Shown: piece after piece, positions 1 to 7,649 of the stretch | Layout: each line of letters begins with the position of its first letter | Position numbering within the stretch: position 1 is the stretch's first letter | Assembly: GCF_003425985.1 (NCBI RefSeq) | Contig: NZ_CP022985.1 | Location: 409,501 to 473,500 of the forward strand | Direction: 5' to 3' | Length of the DNA: 64,000 nt | Source: Mariniflexile sp. TRM1-10 | GTDB lineage: Bacteria; Bacteroidota; Bacteroidia; Flavobacteriales; Flavobacteriaceae | The notes under the pieces: model-generated | What the model saw: only the letters and a program-made list of their open reading frames with translations | Databases searched by the model: none | What the model was told of the DNA's origin: nothing | Made by a program: the position numbers and the translations under genes

Positions 1-817
1 AACAGACACCTGTTCCAGAAGTATCCCCCATATTGCCATATACCATAGCTTGAACATTTACGGCTGTTCCCCAGTCTTCTGGGTATCCATGCATGTTTCT
101 GTAATAAATAGCACGATCCCCATTCCAACTATTGAATACCGCTATGATAGCCCCCCAAAGCTGTTCCCATGGATCTGTTGGGAAATCATGACCCGTTTGC
201 TTTTTTACTGCTTCCTTAAAATCAGAAACTAAATCTTTTAAATCCTGAACAGAAAATTCCGTATCTAAGCGGATCCCTCTTTTTTCTTTAAGGGTTTCCA
301 TAATTTCTTCAAAAGGATCTATATCTTCCTTAGAAGCTGGTTTCATCCCAAGCACTACACCGCCATACATTTGAATAAAACGGCGATAAGAATCCCATGC
401 AAAATGGTCATTTCCTGTTTTCTTAGCCAATCCTTTAATAACCTCATCATTTATTCCAAGATTTAAAACGGTATCCATCATCCCTGGCATAGAAGCTCTG
501 GCTCCTGAACGTACCGATACCAATAAAGGGTTTACTTTATCGCCAAATTTAGCAGTCATTTGAGATTCAATATTCGCAATTGATTCTTCTATATCTTCTT
601 TTATTAAATCTACAACAGCCTCTTTTCCTAATAAATTATATTCGGTACATACATCCGTAGTGATTGTAAAACCAGGGGGCACAGGAATTCCAATCGAACT
701 CATTTCAGCTAAATTAGCGCCTTTACCTCCTAATAAATTTTTCATGTTGCTATTTCCATCAGCAGTTTTGTTTCCAAATCTGTAAACTCTTTTTTTTGCT
801 TCTTGTAGTAGTTCCAT
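1..817 (-). CDS. ppdK: Pyruvate, phosphate dikinase, N-terminal part (gene runs off the window)
   Basis: PPDK interconverts pyruvate, ATP and phosphate with PEP, AMP and diphosphate in the cytoplasm. The ~272 visible residues start at the ATG at 817-815 and read METGLLQ-less: the first residues are MELLQEAKKRVYRFG, followed by the nucleotide-binding-domain motifs LLGGKGANLAEM, GIPVPPGFTITT, SVRSGARASMPGMMDTVLNLG and HGYPEDWGTAV typical of the family. The frame is open to base 1, so the swivelling phosphohistidine and PEP domains are outside the window. The gene is divergent from the acyl-CoA ligase. A palindromic Crp/Fnr-like site at 889-902 sits 36.5 bp from a -7-like box on this strand, which suggests induction when oxygen is low, where diphosphate-saving glycolysis or PEP recycling would fit. 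Confidence 0.93.
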   Translation of the reverse strand, partial: MELLQEAKKRVYRFGNKTADGNSNMKNLLGGKGANLAEMSSIGIPVPPGFTITTDVCTEYNLLGKEAVVDLIKEDIEESIANIESQMTAKFGDKVNPLLVSVRSGARASMPGMMDTVLNLGINDEVIKGLAKKTGNDHFAWDSYRRFIQMYGGVVLGMKPASKEDIDPFEEIMETLKEKRGIRLDTEFSVQDLKDLVSDFKEAVKKQTGHDFPTDPWEQLWGAIIAVFNSWNGDRAIYYRNMHGYPEDWGTAVNVQAMVYGNMGDTSGTGVC

Positions 818-888
818 AACAAATAATTTATAAATTAAAAAAATATAGATATGACCTCTAAAGTTACATTGTAAAAAGGGTAATTTCA

Positions 889-902
889 ATGATATAAATC
901 AT
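889..902 (-). promoter_or_regulatory. Crp/Fnr-like box (ppdK promoter)
   Basis: The sequence ATGATATAAATCAT fits ATGAY-N4-RTCAT. On the minus strand TAACTTTA (866-859), one mismatch from the -7 box TAnnTTTG, ends exactly 36.5 bp from the palindrome centre, the same geometry as at the usp, ccoI, ccoS and hemN sites. The predicted start of transcription is near 854, about 35 nt before the ppdK ATG. Confidence 0.6.
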
Positions 903-963
903 ATTATCATTAAGTATTAATATATTTTACCTTAGATAAAAAAAACAGATTTAAATAAGCAAA

Positions 964-993
964 TTTGTAAATTACTTTTAATTTCTTACTTTG
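964..993 (+). promoter_or_regulatory. Putative promoter of the acyl-CoA ligase gene
   Basis: TTTG at 964-967 and TTACTTTG at 986-993 (close to TAnnTTTG) are 18 bp apart and lie 26 bp before the ATG. This matches the Bacteroidota -33/-7 layout but with one deviation in the -7 box. Confidence 0.35.
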
Positions 994-1018
994 CATCATA
1001 CAAATTACCAAGGAACCA

Positions 1019-2788
1019 ATGATGAATGTTACCAGGATTTTCGATTTCCCTTATTATCAGCTTGAAACCTATAATTTAAACAAGGCTTTCACTACAAAAT
1101 ATGACGGTGAATGGAAATCAATTTCTACTCAGGAATTTATTAATCAAGCGAATGCTATTAGTCGAGGTTTGCTTCGCTTAGGCGTAAAACCAAACGATAA
1201 AATTGCTGTTATTTCTTCGACGAATCGAACCGAATGGAATGTTCTGGATATAGGTGTACTACAAACGGGTGCACAAAACGTACCTATTTACCCAACCATT
1301 GCTTCGGAAGACTATGAATATATTCTGAATCATTCAGAATCCATATATTGCTTTGTTTCTGATGTTGAAGTTCTTGAAAAGTTAAACGTCATAAAAAGTA
1401 AAACAAACTTAAAAAACATATATACTTTTGATGCTATTGAAGGTGAAAACCATTGGACCGATGTTTTAAAACTAGGTGAAGACACTAGCAATCAAACAGA
1501 AGTTGAAGCAACTAAGGACAGCGTAAAACCTTCCGATTTGGCAACCCTAATTTACACCTCGGGAACTACAGGAAGACCAAAAGGCGTCATGCTTTCCCAT
1601 AACAACTTAGTTTCAAACGTACTGGACAGCAAAAAACGGGTACCATTTCGTTATGGAAAATCCAAAGCTTTAAGCTTCCTTCCCATCTGCCATGTTTTTG
1701 AACGTATGATTCTGTACTTATATATATACTGCGGTGTCGAAATTTATTTTGCAGAATCTATTGAAAAAATGGGCGACAACCTTAAAGAAGTTGGTCCGAA
1801 TGTTATGACAGCTGTTCCCCGACTTTACGAAAAGGTATATGATAAAATTGTAGCAAAAGGCGCCGATTTAACAGGCATTAAAAAAATGCTGTTCTTTTGG
1901 GCTTTAAATTTGGGCTTAAAATTTGAGCCCTACGGAAAAAATGGCTGGTGGTACGAATTTCAGTTAAAAATAGCTAGAAAACTCATTTTTAGCAAATGGA
2001 AAGCAGGCTTGGGTGGCCATTTAGAAATTATGGTTTCTGGTAGTGCAGCGCTACAAACAAGGTTAACCCGTGTTTTTGCAGCAGCTGATTTACCTATTAT
2101 GGAAGGGTACGGACTTACCGAAACCTCGCCCGTAATTTCAGTAAACGATATGAGAAGCGGTGGTTTTAGAATTGGAACCGTTGGAAAAACAATTGATAAT
2201 GTTGAAGTTAAAATTGCTGAAGATGGCGAAATTCTTGTAAAAGGTCCTAATGTCATGATAGGCTATTTCAAAGACCCCGAAAAAACAGCAGAAGTAATGA
2301 CGGGCGATTACTTTCATACAGGAGATATTGGCGAATTTGATGCTGATGGCTTTTTAAAAATCACAGACCGCAAAAAGGAAATGTTTAAAACCTCTGGTGG
2401 AAAATATGTAGCTCCAGCACTTATTGAAAATCAATTTAAACAATCGCGTTTTATAGAGCAAATCATGGTTATTGGTGATGGCGAAAAAATGCCTGCCGCT
2501 TTAATACAACTTAACTTCGATTTTGTTAAAGAATGGGCAAGAAAACACCATATTGCTTTTAACAATAGTAGCGACCTTATTAGAAACCCAAAACTATTGG
2601 AACGCATACAAAGCGAAATAGATAAAGCCAACACCAACTTTGGTAATTGGGAGCAAATAAAGAAATTTGAAATAACACCAGATGTGTGGTCTATAGATGC
2701 AGGACACTTAACTCCTACCATGAAATTAAAGCGTAAAGTGATTAAAGAAAAATACGCTGACCTTATCGAAAAAATTTATAGACCTTAG
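1019..2788 (+). CDS. Long-chain fatty acid--CoA ligase (AMP-forming)
   Basis: This 589-residue enzyme should activate long-chain fatty acids to acyl-CoA with ATP, feeding the beta-oxidation operon that starts just downstream. The AMP-binding P-loop IYTSGTTGRPKG is at residues 178-189, the GYGLTETSP motif at about 363, the YFHTGD motif at about 433, and the C-terminal lysine region TPTMKLKRKVI near 570. This layout and length match FadD15/ACSL-type ligases common in Bacteroidota. Two consecutive ATGs occur (1019 and 1022); the first is used here. It reads alone, with a candidate promoter at 964-993. Substrate chain length cannot be read from the sequence. Confidence 0.9.
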   Translation: MMNVTRIFDFPYYQLETYNLNKAFTTKYDGEWKSISTQEFINQANAISRGLLRLGVKPNDKIAVISSTNRTEWNVLDIGVLQTGAQNVPIYPTIASEDYEYILNHSESIYCFVSDVEVLEKLNVIKSKTNLKNIYTFDAIEGENHWTDVLKLGEDTSNQTEVEATKDSVKPSDLATLIYTSGTTGRPKGVMLSHNNLVSNVLDSKKRVPFRYGKSKALSFLPICHVFERMILYLYIYCGVEIYFAESIEKMGDNLKEVGPNVMTAVPRLYEKVYDKIVAKGADLTGIKKMLFFWALNLGLKFEPYGKNGWWYEFQLKIARKLIFSKWKAGLGGHLEIMVSGSAALQTRLTRVFAAADLPIMEGYGLTETSPVISVNDMRSGGFRIGTVGKTIDNVEVKIAEDGEILVKGPNVMIGYFKDPEKTAEVMTGDYFHTGDIGEFDADGFLKITDRKKEMFKTSGGKYVAPALIENQFKQSRFIEQIMVIGDGEKMPAALIQLNFDFVKEWARKHHIAFNNSSDLIRNPKLLERIQSEIDKANTNFGNWEQIKKFEITPDVWSIDAGHLTPTMKLKRKVIKEKYADLIEKIYRP

Positions 2789-2815
2789 TTACATATCTTA
2801 AATAAGCTTAAAAAT

Positions 2816-2978
2816 GAACTCGTTTAAAACTTTTCACAATTGGCTAAAAAATAGTCCTTTAGCACTCGTTTTTTTGCCTTTTCTTCCTTCCATAGCCCTG
2901 CTATGCAACTCAAAAAAGCCTTCAACCGAGCACTAAATAACTGATTTTCGCTTCAATCAAAAAATTTTAAACGAGTTC
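2816..2978. repeat. Palindromic intergenic element with 14-bp inverted ends
   Basis: GAACTCGTTTAAAA (2816-2829) is repeated in inverse at 2965-2978. A central hairpin CATAGC-CCT-GCTATG lies at 2891-2905; read on the other strand it has the same AGG loop and the same stem length as the hairpin in the repeat at 58506-58669, with a compensatory change. I place it in the same superfamily as the repeats at 37441 and 48329, although the ends differ. No coding potential is seen. Confidence 0.65.
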
Positions 2979-3005
2979 AATCAAAAAAACGTCATAATTT
3001 TTCTT

Positions 3006-3031
3006 AATATATTATGCATGCATAATATATT
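3006..3031. promoter_or_regulatory. 26-bp perfect palindrome, probable MarR operator
   Basis: The sequence from 3006 to 3031 is identical to its own reverse complement, centred on TGCATGCA. It sits immediately upstream of a TATATTTG -7 box (3036-3043) and 31 bp before the marR start codon, so a bound dimer would cover the -33 region. MarR proteins commonly autoregulate from such palindromes. Confidence 0.7.
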
Positions 3032-3035
3032 TTCA

Positions 3036-3043
3036 TATATTTG
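3036..3043 (+). promoter_or_regulatory. -7 box of the marR-fad operon
   Basis: TATATTTG matches the Bacteroidota consensus TAnnTTTG exactly. It places transcription start near 3048, which rules out the upstream in-frame ATG at 3018 as the marR start and supports 3063. Confidence 0.55.
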
Positions 3044-3062
3044 GACTATCCAACCAAAAAAA

Positions 3063-3509
3063 ATGAAAGAGAAAACAATTGATTATATGTTACGGACCAC
3101 ATGGCTTGCTGTTCAGAAAATGTATAATGAAGAAGCTGCAAAATTTGGCAGCACCATGGCTACTGGCTTTACATTATTGAGTATAGACCCAGAAAAAGGA
3201 ACAGCATCTACAGCCTTAGGCCCAAAAATGGGGATGGAAGCTACCAGTTTGTCAAGAATATTAAAAACAATGGAAGCAAAAGGATTGATAGAACGTCATC
3301 CTAATCCTGAAGATGGCAGAGGTGTTATTATCCGTCTTACTGATTTTGGACGTGAAAAAAGAGCCCATTCCAAAGAAAAAGTTTTAATCTTCAATGAAAG
3401 CATCAAAAAAAATGTTTCAGAAGAGAAATTAAACCATTTCTATGAAGTTACCGAAATGATTAACGACATGATTTTAAACAAAAAAATATACGATCAAAAC
3501 GATAAGTAA
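3063..3509 (+). CDS. MarR-family transcriptional regulator of the beta-oxidation operon
   Basis: This 148-residue protein has a MarR winged-helix core: MGMEATSLSRILKTMEAKGLI is the recognition-helix region (split here as MGMEATSLSRI and LKTMEAKGLI) and the wing follows as RHPNPEDGRGVIIRLTDFG. An in-frame ATG at 3018 would add 15 residues, but it lies inside the operator palindrome and upstream of the -7 box, so 3063 is preferred. The gene is 5 bp from fadN and is the first of the operon marR-fadN-fadA-(four-helix gene)-fadE. It probably represses its own operon and is released by acyl-CoA or fatty acid; the ligand is inference. Confidence 0.85.
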   Translation: MKEKTIDYMLRTTWLAVQKMYNEEAAKFGSTMATGFTLLSIDPEKGTASTALGPKMGMEATSLSRILKTMEAKGLIERHPNPEDGRGVIIRLTDFGREKRAHSKEKVLIFNESIKKNVSEEKLNHFYEVTEMINDMILNKKIYDQNDK

Positions 3510-3514
3510 TTAAA

Positions 3515-5908
3515 ATGAGCAAACGAAGAATTAAAAAAGTGGCCATTATTGGCTCTGGAATTATGGGAAGCGGTATTGCATGTCATTTCGCAAATATTGG
3601 TGTAGATGTGTTGTTGCTCGATATAGTTCCCAGAGAATTAAATGATGCCGAAAAAGCAAAAGGATTAACACTTAACGACAAAATAGTAAGAAACCGATTG
3701 GTAAATGAAGCGTTGGCAGCTGCATTAAAATCGAAACCCTCTCCTATTTATCATTCAAGTTTTGCCAGTAGAATTACTACGGGTAATTTAGAAGATGATA
3801 TTGCTAAAGTGTCCCAAGTAGATTGGATTATGGAAGTTGTTGTTGAACGATTGGACATTAAAAAAAGTGTTTTTGAAAAGCTAGACAAATATAGAACTCC
3901 AGGCACTTTAATTACTTCCAACACTTCAGGCATTCCTATTCATTTTATGAGTGAAGGACGCAGTGAGGATTTTCAAAAGCATTTCTGCGGCACACACTTT
4001 TTCAATCCTGCCCGGTATTTAAAGCTATTTGAAATTATTCCTGGACCTAAAACTGATGCTTCAGTTTTAGACTTTTTAAATGGTTACGGCGAACAATTTT
4101 TAGGAAAAACATCGGTAATCGCCAAAGACACACCGGCATTTATAGGAAACCGTATTGGGATTTTTGGTATTCAAAGCTTATTCCATCAAGTAAAATCATT
4201 AGGCCTAACGGTTGAAGAAATTGATAAACTAACAGGTCCCGTTATTGGACGTCCAAAATCGGCAACCTTTAGAACTGTCGATGTGGTTGGATTAGATACC
4301 TTGGTGCATGTTGCCAATGGTATTTATGAAAATTGTCCTAATGATGAAGCCCACGAACTTTTCAAACTACCCGATTTCATCCATACCATGATGGAAAAAA
4401 AATGGTTAGGAAGCAAAACAGGACAAGGATTTTATAAAAAGGAAGGTAAAGATATTTTAGCATTAGACTTAAATACACTAGAATACAAACCCTCAAAAAA
4501 AGCAAACTTTGCAACTTTAGAACTTACAAAAACCATTGATAAAGTTATCGACCGTTTTAAAGTTTTGGTTTCGGGAAAAGACAAGGCAGGCGATTTTTAC
4601 AGAAAAAATTTCGCTTCAATGTTCGCTTATGTATCACATCGAATTCCAGAAATCACAAACGAATTATATAAGATAGATGATGCCATGAAAGCTGGCTTTG
4701 GTTGGGAACATGGTCCGTTTCAAATTTGGGATGCCATAGGTGTAGAAAAAGGCATAGAAATAATGAAAGCCGAAGGTTTAGAACCTGCCGCTTGGGTAAA
4801 TGAGATGTTAGCTTCAGGAAACACCTCGTTCTACTCTGTAAAAAATGGTGCTACATATTTTTATGATATCCCGAAAAAATCGCAAGAAAAAATACCTGGT
4901 CAAGATGCCTTCATCATTTTAGATAACATTCGAAAATCCAAAGAAGTATTTAAAAATACAGGCGTTGTGATTGAAGATTTGGGCGATGGTATTTTAAACT
5001 GCGAATTCCAATCAAAAATGAACACCATTGGTGGCGATGTGTTGGCAGGACTAAATAAAGCTATAGACATTGCTGAAAAAGATTTTGCTGGTTTGGTTAT
5101 CGGTAACCAAGCAGCAAACTTCTCGGTTGGTGCCAATATAGGCATGATTTTCATGATGGCTGTCGAGCAAGAATATGATGAACTTAATGCCGCCATTAAA
5201 TATTTTCAAGACACCATGATGCGTATGCGTTATTCGGCAATCCCTACCATTGCAGCGCCTCATGGTATGACGCTGGGTGGTGGTTGCGAGCTATCGATGC
5301 ATGCTGATAAAGTTGTGGCTGCTGCCGAAACTTATATTGGTTTGGTTGAGTTTGGAGTTGGCGTTATTCCAGGTGGTGGTGGCTCAAAAGAAATGGCTTT
5401 ACGAACATCCGACACCTTTAGAAAAGGCGATGTAGAATTGAATACGCTACAAGAATATTTCTTAACCATTGGTATGGCAAAAGTGGCAACATCGGCTTAC
5501 GAAGCGTTCGATATGGGTGTACTTCAAAAAGGAAAAGATGTGGTAGTTGTTAACAAAGATCGCCAAATAGCTACCGCAAAAGCTTATGCTAAATTAATGG
5601 CAGAAACTGGCTATACACAACCCATAAAGCGTACCGATGTTAAAGTACTTGGTAAACAAGCTTTAGGTATGTTTTTAGTGGGCACCGATTCCATGGAAGC
5701 ATCTAACTTTATAAGTGAACACGATCATAAAATCGCCAACAAATTAGCCTATGTGATGGCAGGTGGCGATTTATCGGAACCTACTTTAGTAAGCGAACAA
5801 TATTTACTAGACCTAGAACGTGAAGCCTTTTTAAGTTTATGTACAGAGCGTAAAACCTTAGAGCGTATTCAACACATGCTGAAAACTGGGAAACCACTTC
5901 GCAACTAG
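3515..5908 (+). CDS. fadN: 3-hydroxyacyl-CoA dehydrogenase / enoyl-CoA hydratase (FadN type)
   Basis: This bifunctional beta-oxidation enzyme hydrates enoyl-CoA and oxidises 3-hydroxyacyl-CoA with NAD. The 797 residues run in the order NAD-binding Rossmann domain (VAIIGSGIMGSG, residues 9-20), two dehydrogenase C-terminal domains (the second around GFGWEHGPFQIWDAIG), then a crotonase domain from about residue 480 with GGGCELSMHADKVV and EFGVGVIPGGGG. Dehydrogenase-first order and length match Bacillus FadN rather than E. coli FadB, where the hydratase comes first. It follows marR by 5 bp and precedes fadA, giving a marR-fadN-fadA-fadE order like Bacillus fadNAE. The stop codon is directly followed by a GC-rich hairpin repeat. 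Confidence 0.93.
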   Translation: MSKRRIKKVAIIGSGIMGSGIACHFANIGVDVLLLDIVPRELNDAEKAKGLTLNDKIVRNRLVNEALAAALKSKPSPIYHSSFASRITTGNLEDDIAKVSQVDWIMEVVVERLDIKKSVFEKLDKYRTPGTLITSNTSGIPIHFMSEGRSEDFQKHFCGTHFFNPARYLKLFEIIPGPKTDASVLDFLNGYGEQFLGKTSVIAKDTPAFIGNRIGIFGIQSLFHQVKSLGLTVEEIDKLTGPVIGRPKSATFRTVDVVGLDTLVHVANGIYENCPNDEAHELFKLPDFIHTMMEKKWLGSKTGQGFYKKEGKDILALDLNTLEYKPSKKANFATLELTKTIDKVIDRFKVLVSGKDKAGDFYRKNFASMFAYVSHRIPEITNELYKIDDAMKAGFGWEHGPFQIWDAIGVEKGIEIMKAEGLEPAAWVNEMLASGNTSFYSVKNGATYFYDIPKKSQEKIPGQDAFIILDNIRKSKEVFKNTGVVIEDLGDGILNCEFQSKMNTIGGDVLAGLNKAIDIAEKDFAGLVIGNQAANFSVGANIGMIFMMAVEQEYDELNAAIKYFQDTMMRMRYSAIPTIAAPHGMTLGGGCELSMHADKVVAAAETYIGLVEFGVGVIPGGGGSKEMALRTSDTFRKGDVELNTLQEYFLTIGMAKVATSAYEAFDMGVLQKGKDVVVVNKDRQIATAKAYAKLMAETGYTQPIKRTDVKVLGKQALGMFLVGTDSMEASNFISEHDHKIANKLAYVMAGGDLSEPTLVSEQYLLDLEREAFLSLCTERKTLERIQHMLKTGKPLRN

Positions 5909-6019
5909 TCCCCTCCTAACCTCCCCAAAGGGGAGGGACTTGGAAACTAAAAATAATGTATAATTAAAATATACCCGTTAAAATCCCCTCTCCTTCGGAG
6001 AGGGTTAGGGAGAGGAAAA
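5909..6019. repeat. Two-part GC-rich hairpin repeat before fadA
   Basis: The first part (5909-5940) contains the hairpin CCTCCCC-AAA-GGGGAGG at 5920-5936. The second part (5986-6019) contains CCCTCTCC-TTC-GGAGAGGG and is identical over 34 bases to 29211-29244 in the cco cluster. Its end, GGGAGAGGAAAA, lies directly before the fadA ATG and looks like its ribosome binding site. Confidence 0.8.
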
Positions 6020-7210
6020 ATGAAACAAGCATATATAGTAAAAGCATACAGAACCGCCGTTGGCAAAGCACCAAAGGGTGTCTTTCGCTTTAAAAGAGCA
6101 GATGAATTAGGTGCTGAAACCATCCAGTACATGATGAAAGAATTACCTAACCTTGATGTAAAACGTATTGACGACGTTATTGTTGGTAATGCCATGCCAG
6201 AAGGCGCACAAGGTCTAAACATGGCACGATTTATTTCATTAATTGGACTAAACAGCGTTGATGTACCCGGGGTAACGGTAAACCGATTTTGTTCTTCAGG
6301 CATTGAAACTATCGCTATCGCTGCAGCAAAAATTCAAACGGGAATGGCCGATTGCATTATTGCAGGTGGCTCAGAAAGCATGAGCTCGGTGCCTATGACT
6401 GGCTTTAAACCCGAATTGAATTATGATACTGTAAAAGCTGGACATGAAGATTACTACTGGGGTATGGGAAACACTGCTGAAGCTGTTGCCAACCAATTTA
6501 AAGTATCTCGTGAAGACCAAGATGCGTTTGCTTACAACTCTCATATGAAGGCATTGAAAGCTTTAGCTGAAAATAGATTCCAAGACCAAATTGTTCCTAT
6601 AAATGTGGAGCAAATTTATATTGACGACAACGGAAAAAAAGCAACAAAATCTTATACTGTAACTAAAGATGAAGGGCCTCGTGCTGGAACTAGTCTAGAC
6701 GCACTGGCTAAATTAAAACCTGTATTTGCTGCTGGTGGAAGTGTCACAGCAGGAAACTCATCACAAATGAGCGACGGTGCTGCTTTTGTAATGGTTATGA
6801 GTGAAGATATGGTAAAAGAATTAAACCTCGAACCCATTGCCCGTTTAGTAAGTTATGCTGCTGTTGGCGTAGAACCTCGTATTATGGGTATTGGCCCCGT
6901 TAAAGCGATTCCAAAAGCATTAAATTTTGTAGGATTACAACAAAAAGATTTAGAACTTATTGAATTAAACGAAGCTTTTGCATCACAATCGTTAGCCGTC
7001 ATTCGAGAGTTAAGTTTAAACCCAGATATTGTGAATGTAAACGGAGGCGCTATTGCCTTAGGGCATCCACTTGGTTGTACGGGTACTAAACTGTCTGTGC
7101 AATTATTTGACGAAATGCGCAAACGTAACATGAAAAACAAATATGGCGCTGTTACCATGTGCGTTGGTACAGGACAAGGTGCTTGTGGTATTTTTGAATT
7201 CCTTAGTTAA
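6020..7210 (+). CDS. fadA: Acetyl-CoA acyltransferase (3-ketoacyl-CoA thiolase)
   Basis: The 396-residue thiolase cleaves 3-ketoacyl-CoA with CoA at the last step of each beta-oxidation round. The nucleophilic cysteine is C91 in VNRFCSSGIE, the base histidine lies near residue 348 in GGAIALGHPLGCTG, and the second cysteine near 381 in MCVGTGQGACG. The start ATG at 6020 abuts the repeat-derived purine-rich GGGAGAGG, a rare strong ribosome binding site for this phylum. It lies between fadN and fadE in one transcription direction; the thiolase and FadN probably form a complex, as in other bacteria. Confidence 0.94.
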   Translation: MKQAYIVKAYRTAVGKAPKGVFRFKRADELGAETIQYMMKELPNLDVKRIDDVIVGNAMPEGAQGLNMARFISLIGLNSVDVPGVTVNRFCSSGIETIAIAAAKIQTGMADCIIAGGSESMSSVPMTGFKPELNYDTVKAGHEDYYWGMGNTAEAVANQFKVSREDQDAFAYNSHMKALKALAENRFQDQIVPINVEQIYIDDNGKKATKSYTVTKDEGPRAGTSLDALAKLKPVFAAGGSVTAGNSSQMSDGAAFVMVMSEDMVKELNLEPIARLVSYAAVGVEPRIMGIGPVKAIPKALNFVGLQQKDLELIELNEAFASQSLAVIRELSLNPDIVNVNGGAIALGHPLGCTGTKLSVQLFDEMRKRNMKNKYGAVTMCVGTGQGACGIFEFLS

Positions 7211-7241
7211 GAATCAAGATTTTAAGATCCAAGAATCAAGA
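7211..7241 (+). repeat. Left flank of the four-helix gene: two GAATCAAGA copies
   Basis: GAATCAAGA occurs at 7211-7219, right after the fadA stop codon, and at 7233-7241. The same 9-mer occurs twice in inverted orientation after the small gene (7618-7633), so the gene is bracketed by inverted repeats. Confidence 0.7.
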
Positions 7242-7256
7242 CACCAAAAAAAGACT

Positions 7257-7610
7257 ATGCATAATTTTAAGAAATTAAAAATTTGGGATGAAAGTATGTT
7301 ACTTGTTTCAGAATCATACAAGCTCACTCGTACTCTTCCTGAATTTGAAGCTTATGGGTTAACGAGTCAAATGAATCGATGTGCAGTTTCTATTCCTTCT
7401 AATATTTCTGAAGGCTCTAGTAAAAGCTCAGATAAACATTTTAATAAATATTTAGAAGATAGTTTAGGTTCAGCCTTTGAATGGGAAACACAACTTAATA
7501 TTGCATATAATAAGAGATATCTTTCGAAAGAAAAATTTAATGAATTAGAACAAAAAATTAAACAAATACAAAAAATGATTTCAGGATTCCAATCTGGACT
7601 AAAATTATAG
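7257..7610 (+). CDS. Four-helix-bundle protein (S23/IVP family)
   Basis: The 117-residue protein begins MHNFKKLKIWDESMLLVSES and contains YGLTSQMNRCAVSIPSNISEG and a KYLEDSLGSAFEWETQL helix, the hallmarks of the four-helix-bundle family first seen in 23S rRNA intervening sequences. The family is all-helical and its cellular role is unknown. The longer frame from 7143 overlaps fadA; the ATG at 7257 matches relatives. It stands between fadA and fadE inside the operon, flanked by inverted GAATCAAGA repeats, which looks like an insertion into an established operon rather than a beta-oxidation gene. It would still be co-transcribed with fadE. Confidence 0.85.
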   Translation: MHNFKKLKIWDESMLLVSESYKLTRTLPEFEAYGLTSQMNRCAVSIPSNISEGSSKSSDKHFNKYLEDSLGSAFEWETQLNIAYNKRYLSKEKFNELEQKIKQIQKMISGFQSGLKL

Positions 7611-7617
7611 TCTAGGT

Positions 7618-7633
7618 TCTTGATTCTTGATTC
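7618..7633 (-). repeat. Right flank of the four-helix gene: two inverted GAATCAAGA copies
   Basis: TCTTGATTC at 7618-7626 and again at 7625-7633 are the inverse of the 9-mer found on the left side. They end 16 bp before the fadE ATG. Confidence 0.7.
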
Positions 7634-7649
7634 TATAAATCTAAAGAAA

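Noticed and set aside
50..232. Small forward frame over the ppdK region
   Set aside because: It lies antisense in a clearly coding ppdK frame and has no family features.
3018..3062. Upstream ATG of marR
   Set aside because: It lies in the operator palindrome and upstream of the -7 box, so it would not be transcribed.
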